NCBI GenBank assembly: GCA_903821905.1
Contig: CAIJMQ010000056.1
Coordinates: 1-7,870, forward strand
Source of the DNA: an uncultured bacterium
GTDB lineage: Bacteria; CAIJMQ01
DNA length: 7,870 bases
Reading direction: 5' to 3'
This document shows, piece after piece, positions 1-6,509 of this stretch. The notes beneath the pieces are model-generated. The model ran no database searches and had not been told where the DNA came from. It was given only the letters and a program-made list of their open reading frames with translations. The number at the start of each line of letters is the position of its first letter. Position 1 is the stretch's first letter. A program made the translations under genes and the position numbers.

Positions 1-1
1 A

Positions 2-1081
2 ACAGATATAAAATTCATGAAAGAGGCATTGGCTCTTGCGGTAAAAGCAGAAGGGCTCACCTCTCCCAATCCTTTAGTAGGCGCTGTCTTGGTAAAGGGC
101 AATAAAGTTATTGGTAGAGGTTATCACAAGAAAGCTGGCTCTTCACATGCCGAAATTATTGCCATCAAATCTGCGGGAACAAAAACAAATGGCTCCACTC
201 TATATATTAATTTGGAACCGTGCAATCATTACGGAAGAACACCGCCCTGCGCACCAGAAGTTATAAAAGCAGGTATAAAAAGAGTTGTCATCGCTATGCA
301 AGATCCGAATCCGCTTGTTAAAGGCAAAGGAATAAAGAAACTTGAATCTACAGGAATAGACATAGAAGTAGGTATTCTTGAACCGGACGCCAGAAAAATC
401 AATGAAACATATATCAAATACATAACTAAAAAAATGCCGTTCGTGATTCTGAAATGGGCTATGAGCGTGGATGGTAAAATAGCAACTCATACAGGTGATT
501 CAAAATGGATTTCACATCAAGTTTCAAGGGACTTTACTCACAGATTAAGAGGCAAATTCGATGCAATATTAATCGGAATAAATACTCTTCTAAAAGATAA
601 TCCTGAGCTTACAACACGCGGTTTGGGAGCCAAAGAACCTAAGAGAATAGTTATTGACAGCAAGGGGGAAATACCTTTGGACTACAACTTGCTTAAAATA
701 GAAGGTGGGCAGGTTATAATTGCCACTACAGATAAAATGAGCAAAGAGAAAATGGAAGGTCTGAAAAAAAGAGGAGCAGAAGTTATTGTTACATCGTCTG
801 AAGGAGGTAAAGTCAACTTAAAGAATCTTATGGTAGAATTGGTTAAGAAAGAAATCACTTCTATATTGGTTGAAGGCGGCGGAACAATAATAGCTTCATT
901 TATAGAGAATAGGCTTGCGGATAAACTGATAGCATTCATATCTCCAATAATAATTGGCGGTAAAGATGCGATTTCTCCCGTAGAAGGTAAAGGAGTAGAA
1001 AAAATAGCCGATGCTATATCAATCCGTAATTTCTCTACAAGAAAACTTGGCGAAGATATAGTAATGGAAGGATACCTTTAG
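2..1081 (+). CDS. ribD: Bifunctional riboflavin biosynthesis deaminase/reductase RibD (5' end cut by window edge)
   Basis: RibD deaminates diaminohydroxyphosphoribosylaminopyrimidine, then reduces the ribosyl side chain with NADPH, giving the ribitylamino pyrimidine used by RibH. Numbering from the ATG at 17, the N-terminal deaminase domain (about 1-140) has the early TSPNPLVGAV motif, then the zinc site H44-A-E46 and EPCNHYGRTPPC (C69 and C78), with E46 as the expected proton shuttle. The C-terminal reductase domain (about 142-354) shows LKWAMSVDGKIA (145-156), GDSKWIS (160-166) and VEGGG (285-289). Length is close to the usual 360-370. The ATG at 17 is probably not the start: it has no ribosome binding site, the frame stays open to the edge as TDIKF, and family members carry several residues before this methionine. 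The codon before that Thr ends in A, so it is not ATG, GTG or TTG, and the start lies off the window. It is the first visible gene of the operon, 5 bases before ribE. Identification is very secure. Confidence 0.96.
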   Translation, partial: TDIKFMKEALALAVKAEGLTSPNPLVGAVLVKGNKVIGRGYHKKAGSSHAEIIAIKSAGTKTNGSTLYINLEPCNHYGRTPPCAPEVIKAGIKRVVIAMQDPNPLVKGKGIKKLESTGIDIEVGILEPDARKINETYIKYITKKMPFVILKWAMSVDGKIATHTGDSKWISHQVSRDFTHRLRGKFDAILIGINTLLKDNPELTTRGLGAKEPKRIVIDSKGEIPLDYNLLKIEGGQVIIATTDKMSKEKMEGLKKRGAEVIVTSSEGGKVNLKNLMVELVKKEITSILVEGGGTIIASFIENRLADKLIAFISPIIIGGKDAISPVEGKGVEKIADAISIRNFSTRKLGEDIVMEGYL

Positions 1082-1086
1082 AAAAT

Positions 1087-1719
1087 ATGTTCACCGGAAT
1101 AATTGAAGAAGTAGGCAAAATATCTAAAATCGAAAAGAGCGGTAACTTCCTGGCACTTACTGTTAATGCGCCTAAAATATGTAAAGACAGCAAGGAAGGC
1201 GACAGCATTTCTGTGGACGGAGTATGTCTTTCTATAACAAAGATTGAAAAAGAAAATTTCGAAGTACAAGCTGTAAGTGAAACACTTGAAAGAACAACAC
1301 TTTTAAGTTTCAAAGAAAACAGAAAAGTAAATCTTGAAAGAGCTGTAAAACCCACTGATAGATTGGGCGGGCATATAGTAGCAGGCCATGTTGATGGGGT
1401 TGGGAAAATATCAGCAAAGAGTAGTGGTGAAATTTTTACCCTAACAATAGATTCTCCCCTACCTTTAATGAAATACATTGTCCAAAACGGGTCTATCGCT
1501 ATCGACGGAATAAGTTTGACCGTAAAAGAGGTAGAGAAATCTTCTTTCAAAGTAACTATAATCCCATATACAACTTCTTTTACTACTATAGGAATGAAAA
1601 AAATAAATGATACTGTGAATCTTGAAGTGGATATACTGGCAAGATATGTAGAGAAAGCTTTATCAAAAAATAAAAAACCTATTACACAAGAGTTTCTGAA
1701 AGAAAAAGGATTTCTATGA
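1087..1719 (+). CDS. ribE: Riboflavin synthase, alpha subunit
   Basis: This cytoplasmic enzyme performs the last step of the pathway, dismutation of two 6,7-dimethyl-8-ribityllumazine molecules into riboflavin and the pyrimidine substrate that RibH recycles. The 210-residue protein has the family's internal duplication of two lumazine-binding barrels. The first (about 1-93) opens with MFTGIIEEVGKI and contains the GVCLSI (45-50) and SETLERTTL (64-72) motifs. The second (about 94-190) opens with GGHIVAGHVDGVGKI and contains IDGISLTV. A C-terminal helix follows (NLEVDILARYVEKAL), where the family forms its trimer. The length is normal. The start is fixed by the invariant MFTGI. A GGAAGGA stretch at 1066-1072, inside the end of ribD, is a possible but distant ribosome binding site, so translation may be coupled to ribD. 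The stop overlaps the next gene by ATGA. Some genomes call this gene ribC. Confidence 0.97.
   Translation: MFTGIIEEVGKISKIEKSGNFLALTVNAPKICKDSKEGDSISVDGVCLSITKIEKENFEVQAVSETLERTTLLSFKENRKVNLERAVKPTDRLGGHIVAGHVDGVGKISAKSSGEIFTLTIDSPLPLMKYIVQNGSIAIDGISLTVKEVEKSSFKVTIIPYTTSFTTIGMKKINDTVNLEVDILARYVEKALSKNKKPITQEFLKEKGFL
1705..1710 (+). promoter_or_regulatory. Ribosome binding site of ribBA
   Basis: AAAGGA lies 5 bases before the ribBA ATG, inside the last codons of ribE. Together with the ATGA overlap it supports the start at 1716 and suggests translational coupling of ribE and ribBA. Confidence 0.6.
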
Positions 1720-2918
1720 AATTTGCAAGCATAAAAGACGCTGCCAATGAAATAAAGAAAGGCAACTTTGTCATTGTTGTAGATGATGAGGACAGAGAAA
1801 ACGAGGGGGATTTAGTTGTTTCAGCCGAAAAGATTACTCCCCAGGCAATCAATTTCATGACAAAACACGGCAGAGGGCTTATTTGTGTGGCACTGCCTGA
1901 AAAAAGACTTGATGAACTAAAAATAGAACCAATGGTTCAAGAAAACCAGGACAAGTTCAAATCTGCATTTACTGTCTCAGTTGATGCAAAAGATAACACC
2001 ACGACAGGAATCTCTGCTCACGACAGGGCAATGACAGCAAAAACGCTAATCAACCCAAAAACAAAACCCGGGGATTTAGTTAAGCCAGGCCATATATTCC
2101 CTCTAAGAGCAAAAAATGGAGGAGTACTGAAAAGAGCGGGACATACTGAGGCTGCCGTCGATTTAACACACATTGCCGGTCTTATTCCGGGCGGCGTAAT
2201 ATGTGAAATAATGAATGACAATGGTACAATGGCACGCCTTCCACAGCTCAAGAAATTTTCTGAACAATTTAATATACCCTTATGTACAATAAAAGATTTA
2301 ATTGCATTTAGAAGAAAGACAGAAAAACTCGTAAAGAAGGTACTCACAACCGATTTACCAACACCATACGGAGATTTTAAACTCGTACTTTATGAATCAA
2401 TGATTAACGATGAAATTTATCTGGCACTAGTAAAAGGAGAAATAAAAGACAAAAAAGATGTACTCGTAAGAGTTCACTCACAGTGTCTGACGGGAGATAT
2501 TTTTGAATCGCTAAGATGTGATTGCGGACAACAACTACGGCAGTCACTGAAGATGATATCCAAAGAAGGTAGAGGCGTCTTGCTATACCTGCCACAAGAA
2601 GGCAGAGGAATAGGACTTGTAAATAAATTGAAAGCTTATGTATTACAAGATAAAGGAAGAGACACCGTTGAAGCAAATAACGATTTGGGATTTAAAGCCG
2701 ATTTAAGGGATTACGGTATGGGCGCACAAGTCCTGGTAGATTTGGGGCTTTCTACCATACGGCTTTTAACAAATAACCCGAAAAAAATCATTGGGTTGCA
2801 GGGATATAAATTAAAAGTCACCGAAAGAATCCCGATAGAGACACCCGCTAATAAAAAGAATATATCTTATCTAAAGACAAAAAAGAAAAAAATGGGGCAT
2901 TTGTTAAAGAAAATATAG
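1716..2918 (+). CDS. ribBA: Bifunctional 3,4-dihydroxy-2-butanone 4-phosphate synthase / GTP cyclohydrolase II
   Basis: This fusion feeds both branches of riboflavin synthesis. The N-terminal domain (about 1-200) converts ribulose 5-phosphate to dihydroxybutanone phosphate. It shows the acidic metal-site motif [10 protein letters not shown] (23-32), [11 protein letters not shown] (97-107), HIFPLRA (126-132) and [11 protein letters not shown] (140-150). The C-terminal domain (about 205-400) opens the GTP imidazole ring. It shows VRVHSQC, with the expected zinc ligands C257, C268 and C270, then QEGRGIGL (294-301) and LLTNNPKK. The conserved tail [13 protein letters not shown], typical of fused RibBA proteins, is also present. 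The 400-residue length is normal, and no key residue looks lost in either half, so both activities are likely. The start overlaps the ribE stop by ATGA, and 31 bases separate it from ribH. Release of formate and pyrophosphate by the GTP domain is family knowledge, not visible here. Confidence 0.97.
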   Translation: MKFASIKDAANEIKKGNFVIVVDDEDRENEGDLVVSAEKITPQAINFMTKHGRGLICVALPEKRLDELKIEPMVQENQDKFKSAFTVSVDAKDNTTTGISAHDRAMTAKTLINPKTKPGDLVKPGHIFPLRAKNGGVLKRAGHTEAAVDLTHIAGLIPGGVICEIMNDNGTMARLPQLKKFSEQFNIPLCTIKDLIAFRRKTEKLVKKVLTTDLPTPYGDFKLVLYESMINDEIYLALVKGEIKDKKDVLVRVHSQCLTGDIFESLRCDCGQQLRQSLKMISKEGRGVLLYLPQEGRGIGLVNKLKAYVLQDKGRDTVEANNDLGFKADLRDYGMGAQVLVDLGLSTIRLLTNNPKKIIGLQGYKLKVTERIPIETPANKKNISYLKTKKKKMGHLLKKI

Positions 2919-2937
2919 TAAAATAGCGAATATAAAA

Positions 2938-2945
2938 AGGGAGGT
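2938..2945 (+). promoter_or_regulatory. Strong ribosome binding site of ribH
   Basis: AGGGAGGT sits 4 bases before the ribH ATG and is the closest match to a consensus Shine-Dalgarno sequence in the operon. ribH is not overlapped with its neighbour, so this site probably allows independent and strong translation. That fits the known stoichiometry of lumazine synthase capsids (60 RibH subunits around one RibE trimer in Bacillus), but the link is an inference. Confidence 0.75.
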
Positions 2946-2949
2946 AAAT

Positions 2950-3417
2950 ATGGTTAAGACATATAAAGCTGACTTGATATCCAAAGGTAAAAAATTTGCT
3001 TTGGTGTGTTCACGTTTCAATGAATTCATCACAAGCAAACTACTTGACGGCGCGATAGACACATTGACAAGACACGGCGTAAAAGAAGATGAGATAGAAG
3101 TATTCTGGGTTCCGGGTTCTTTTGAAATTGCCTACCTTGCCAACAAACTCGCCCAGAAAAAGAGACATGATGCGATTATATGCCTGGGTGCAGTAATAAA
3201 GGGAGACACATCACACTGGGAACACATAGCAAAAGAAGTAACAAAAGGCATAGCCCAGATTTCTCTTGCAACAGGTGTACCTGTGATTTACGGAATACTC
3301 ACTCCCGATACACTCGAGCAGGCAATCGAAAGAGCGGGAACAAAATCCGGCAACAAAGGCAGAGATGCCGCATTAGCTGCTATCGAGATGGTAAATCTGT
3401 TTGGGCAGATAAAGTAA
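2950..3417 (+). CDS. ribH: 6,7-dimethyl-8-ribityllumazine synthase
   Basis: RibH condenses the ribitylamino pyrimidine from RibD with dihydroxybutanone phosphate from RibBA to form lumazine, the substrate of RibE. The 155-residue protein is full length for the family. Visible motifs are SRFNEFIT (21-28), VPGSFEI (54-60, substrate binding), [14 protein letters not shown] (80-93, with H89 at the position of the catalytic histidine), [10 protein letters not shown] (109-118) and [11 protein letters not shown] (127-137, including R128, which in relatives binds the phosphate). Members assemble as pentamers or 60-subunit capsids; the sequence does not show which applies here. The start is fixed by the strong ribosome binding site and a normal N-terminus. 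It is the last riboflavin gene, followed by a 59-base gap before nusB. Confidence 0.97.
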   Translation: MVKTYKADLISKGKKFALVCSRFNEFITSKLLDGAIDTLTRHGVKEDEIEVFWVPGSFEIAYLANKLAQKKRHDAIICLGAVIKGDTSHWEHIAKEVTKGIAQISLATGVPVIYGILTPDTLEQAIERAGTKSGNKGRDAALAAIEMVNLFGQIK

Positions 3418-3476
3418 TTCTGTCATTGGGAATAAATGGTCTTTGATTTTTAATATTTGATATTTAACTTAATTAT
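3418..3476. other. AT-rich spacer between ribH and nusB
   Basis: This 59-base spacer is the longest in the window and marks the break between the riboflavin genes and nusB-mutS. It is very AT-rich near nusB and has no Shine-Dalgarno sequence before the nusB ATG. The only inverted repeat seen is CATT/AATG around 3424-3438, too short to act as a terminator. -10-like hexamers occur (TAATAT at 3451-3456), but I found no well-spaced -35 partner. Read-through from ribH is the simplest view. Confidence 0.5.
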
Positions 3477-3893
3477 ATGAGCTCAAGAAGAAAAGCAAGA
3501 GAATTGGCATTGAAGGTCCTTTATCAGAAGGATTCTGCGAGTGACGATTGGAAAGCAACTTTTAAGTATATTACCGATTTCACAAAGATTGATAAAGAAG
3601 GTAAAGCTTTTGCAAAAGAGTTGATAAAAGGCACCTTAGAAAACCTTAAACTGATTGATTCCAAAATTACTGAATTCTCTAAACATTGGAATATCTCCAG
3701 AATCTCCGTAGTTGATAGAAGTATCCTGCGTCTTGCCTGTTATGAGATGCTTTTCCAGGAAAAAATTCCACACGCTGTGTCCATTGACGAGGCAATAGAA
3801 TTAAGCAAAAAATATTCCGCTGATGAAAGCAAATCATTCATAAACGGCGTTTTGGACGGGATATTAAAGAGTCTGGGAAAAGAAGCAAAATGA
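3477..3893 (+). CDS. nusB: Transcription antitermination factor NusB
   Basis: NusB pairs with NusE (ribosomal protein S10), binds boxA RNA and takes part in antitermination of rRNA operons. The 138-residue all-helical protein shows the basic N-terminal helix SSRRKARELALKVLYQKD typical of the family. The central segment WNISRISVVDRSILRLACYEML and the region HAVSIDEAIELSKKYS, followed by FINGVLDGIL, are the hallmark C-terminal helices. Length matches the family. The ATG at 3477 is the only plausible start, because an in-frame TAA lies at 3465-3467, yet no ribosome binding site precedes it. This points to leaderless-like or weak initiation, or to dependence on upstream ribosomes. The position after ribH is a widespread arrangement. 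The stop overlaps mutS by ATGA. Confidence 0.95.
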   Translation: MSSRRKARELALKVLYQKDSASDDWKATFKYITDFTKIDKEGKAFAKELIKGTLENLKLIDSKITEFSKHWNISRISVVDRSILRLACYEMLFQEKIPHAVSIDEAIELSKKYSADESKSFINGVLDGILKSLGKEAK

Positions 3894-6502
3894 AAGACGA
3901 CAGCTTCACCCCAATGATTCAGCAGTATCTCGCGCTGAAACAGAAATATCCGCACGCAATACTCTTCTTCCGCTTAGGTGATTTCTATGAGACCTTTTTT
4001 GAAGATGCTAAGACCACTTCCAAAGTCCTGCAAATTGTCCTCACTGCAAGAGAAGCTGGCAATAAGAAAAAAGTCCCGATGGCAGGCATCCCTTACCATG
4101 CGGTAGATGGATATCTGGCAAAACTCATCCGGGCAGGACATAAAGTAGCTATATGCGAACAAATGGAAGACCCCAGCAAAGCCAAGGGCCTGGTTAAAAG
4201 AGAAGTAGTGCGTATCATTACTCCGGGGACAGTAGTTGAGTCATCTTTATTGGAAGACAAAGGCAATAATTATATTCTTTCTTTTTGTCCCGGCAGAGAT
4301 AAAGTGGGTTTTTCTTTTCTTGATTGTTCTACAGGTGAATTCAAAGTCTCTGAAGTTCCCCTTGACGAATTTATAATAGAAGTTTCACGGCTTGCTCCTT
4401 CTGAGTGTCTATTACCTGAATCTGTTGCAAAAGATAATGACTGGCGCAGCAATATCAATCATAAAATACGCACTTTTACACCCTACCCCGATTATAATTT
4501 TTCACCCGATGTTGCAACGCAAACACTCAAAGAACATTTCAACGTTTATTCTCTAGACGGGCTTGGTCTCCGCGGACTTAATTTAGGCATAGGTTCTGCA
4601 GGCGCTCTCCTTGATTACGTCAAAGAAATGGAGAAGACCAAACTGGGACATATAACAAACATAGAACTCTATTCGCCGTCTGACTTTATGTTCCTGGATG
4701 AAGATACACAGCGCAACCTCGAACTTTTAAGAACATTCACCGGAGAAGAACGTAAAGGCACTCTCTACTCTATACTTGATTCAACACTCACACCAATGGG
4801 GGGACGCCTCCTTAAACGATGGCTTCTTCATCCTTTACTGGATGTAAAATCCATAAACAAGAGATTGGAAAGCGTGGAAGCTTTCACCAAAAATACTCCC
4901 CTACTGGAAGAATTGAGACAGAATCTAAAGGAAGTGTACGACCTTGAACGTATCATCAGCCGACTTGATACTAACGTGGCAAAAGGCAAGGACCTCATCG
5001 CACTAAAACAATCACTCAATAAAATCCCGCAAATCAAACAAATACTTAAAGAATGCAAGACGTTACCATCTTTAATGAAAGAACTGGCTGCCAATCTTGA
5101 CGAAGTGAAAGAAGTGCGTGAGCTTATCGAAAAAGCAATCGTTGATGACCCGCCATATATTTTGACGGAAGGTGATGTTATAAAAGAAGGATACAATGAA
5201 GAACTTGATAAGCTAAAGAAAGCTTCCCGAGAAGGCAAAACTTGGATTGCGGGACTTCAGACAAAAGAAAGAGAACGAACAGGAATCAAATCGCTTAAAG
5301 TGGGTTTTAACAAAATTTTCGGATATTATATTGAAGTAACAACAGCCAATTCTTCACAGGTGCCGTCCGATTATATCCGCAAACAAACATTAGTTAACTG
5401 CGAAAGGTTCATAACCGTAGAACTCAAAGACAAAGAATCCCTCATCATCGGCGCAGAAGAAAAAATGAGAGAGATGGAGTATGAAATTTTCCTGCAAGTC
5501 AGGCTCCTAATCTTGAAAGAGCTGGGAAGAATAAAAAACACTGCTTCCGTCATAGCCAGTTTAGATGTCCTTTCTTCGCTGGGAGATGTTGCATTAAAAA
5601 ACGATTACTGCTATCCCGACATAACCGAAACAGGGAAAATCAATATAAAAGAAGGCCGACACCCTGTGCTAGAAAAAGTTATGCCCAACGACCCGTTCAT
5701 CCCCAATGACACACTGCTTGATAACAAAGACCACGAGCTGGTTATCATCACAGGACCAAATATGGCAGGAAAATCAACATACATACGCCAGATTGCTTTA
5801 ATCGTTTTAATGGCGCAGATGGGAAGTTTCATCCCAGCAAAAGAAGCATCAATCTCCGTTGTAGATAGATTATTCACAAGAATCGGCGCAACCGATGACT
5901 TAACAAGAGGCAGGTCAACATTCATGGTTGAAATGAACGAGACAGCGCAGATACTCCGCAATGCTACGTCCAAGAGCTTAATAATACTGGACGAAATCGG
6001 AAGAGGCACATCCACCTATGACGGCGTTTCGATAGCGTGGGCTGTTGCAGAATACATCCATAACAACATATCCTGCAAAACATTATTTGCCACACATTAT
6101 CACGAACTCACGGGACTTGTTGATTTCCTAAAGAGAGCCCAAAACTACAATATCGGCGTCAAAGAATCGGGCGGCAAAATAACATTCATCAGAAAAATAC
6201 TCCCCGGTGCGCAGGACAAAAGCTACGGAATACACGTAGCTGCTTTGGCAGGACTGCCCGATGAAGTAATTGTGAGAGCAAACGATATCTTGAAGAGTTT
6301 GGAAAGAGAGAAATTTATATCTTCAAAGAAAGGTTCAGCAAGAAAACTAAAAATCAAAGTAGACCAGCTTACATTCTTCTCGCATCAAACAGCAATACAT
6401 CCGATTATTGAGGAGATTAAAGATTTGAAAGTTGAAGAACTCACCCCGCTCGAAGCCCTGAATAAGTTGAGTGAACTCAAGAAAAAAGCGAAAGAGTCAT
6501 AA
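3890..6502 (+). CDS. mutS: DNA mismatch repair protein MutS
   Basis: MutS recognises base mismatches and small loops after replication and recruits MutL in an ATP-dependent way. The 870-residue protein is full length (E. coli about 850). The mismatch-binding domain (about 1-115) holds GDFYETFF, with F32-Y33-E34 as the Phe-x-Glu that contacts the mispaired base. Connector, lever and clamp domains follow to about 540. The ATPase domain shows Walker A GPNMAGKST (622-630, K628), STFMVEM (676-682), Walker B LDEIGRGTS (D701, E702) and FATHYHE (733-739). A C-terminal QLTFF (826-830) resembles the beta-clamp binding peptide of bacterial MutS proteins. These features mark it as MutS1 rather than MutS2, which lacks the mismatch-binding domain. 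The start overlaps the nusB stop, so the two are probably translated together. No mutL is visible. The gene ends 7 bases before the stop of the opposing ankyrin gene. Confidence 0.98.
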   Translation: MKDDSFTPMIQQYLALKQKYPHAILFFRLGDFYETFFEDAKTTSKVLQIVLTAREAGNKKKVPMAGIPYHAVDGYLAKLIRAGHKVAICEQMEDPSKAKGLVKREVVRIITPGTVVESSLLEDKGNNYILSFCPGRDKVGFSFLDCSTGEFKVSEVPLDEFIIEVSRLAPSECLLPESVAKDNDWRSNINHKIRTFTPYPDYNFSPDVATQTLKEHFNVYSLDGLGLRGLNLGIGSAGALLDYVKEMEKTKLGHITNIELYSPSDFMFLDEDTQRNLELLRTFTGEERKGTLYSILDSTLTPMGGRLLKRWLLHPLLDVKSINKRLESVEAFTKNTPLLEELRQNLKEVYDLERIISRLDTNVAKGKDLIALKQSLNKIPQIKQILKECKTLPSLMKELAANLDEVKEVRELIEKAIVDDPPYILTEGDVIKEGYNEELDKLKKASREGKTWIAGLQTKERERTGIKSLKVGFNKIFGYYIEVTTANSSQVPSDYIRKQTLVNCERFITVELKDKESLIIGAEEKMREMEYEIFLQVRLLILKELGRIKNTASVIASLDVLSSLGDVALKNDYCYPDITETGKINIKEGRHPVLEKVMPNDPFIPNDTLLDNKDHELVIITGPNMAGKSTYIRQIALIVLMAQMGSFIPAKEASISVVDRLFTRIGATDDLTRGRSTFMVEMNETAQILRNATSKSLIILDEIGRGTSTYDGVSIAWAVAEYIHNNISCKTLFATHYHELTGLVDFLKRAQNYNIGVKESGGKITFIRKILPGAQDKSYGIHVAALAGLPDEVIVRANDILKSLEREKFISSKKGSARKLKIKVDQLTFFSHQTAIHPIIEEIKDLKVEELTPLEALNKLSELKKKAKES

Positions 6503-6509
6503 AAAGATA

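Noticed and set aside
1-16. FMN riboswitch ahead of the riboflavin genes
   Set aside because: The operon leader is outside the window, and no riboswitch-like stretch occurs in the short spacers at 1082-1086, 2919-2949 or 3418-3476.
1035-1550. Long open frame on the - strand opposite ribE (171 codons)
   Set aside because: It lies wholly over ribD and ribE, which have clear family motifs; the antisense product shows no recognisable domain and looks like a codon-bias shadow.
3180-3446. Small open frame in another + frame over the end of ribH
   Set aside because: It is nested in ribH, and its product is a low-complexity, Arg/Ser/Cys-rich shadow of the lumazine synthase sequence.
3418-3476. Promoter or terminator between ribH and nusB
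   Set aside because: AT-rich hexamers such as TAATAT (3451-3456) and TTGGGA (3426-3431) are spaced 19 bases apart and match consensus only partly; the only hairpin has a 4-base stem.
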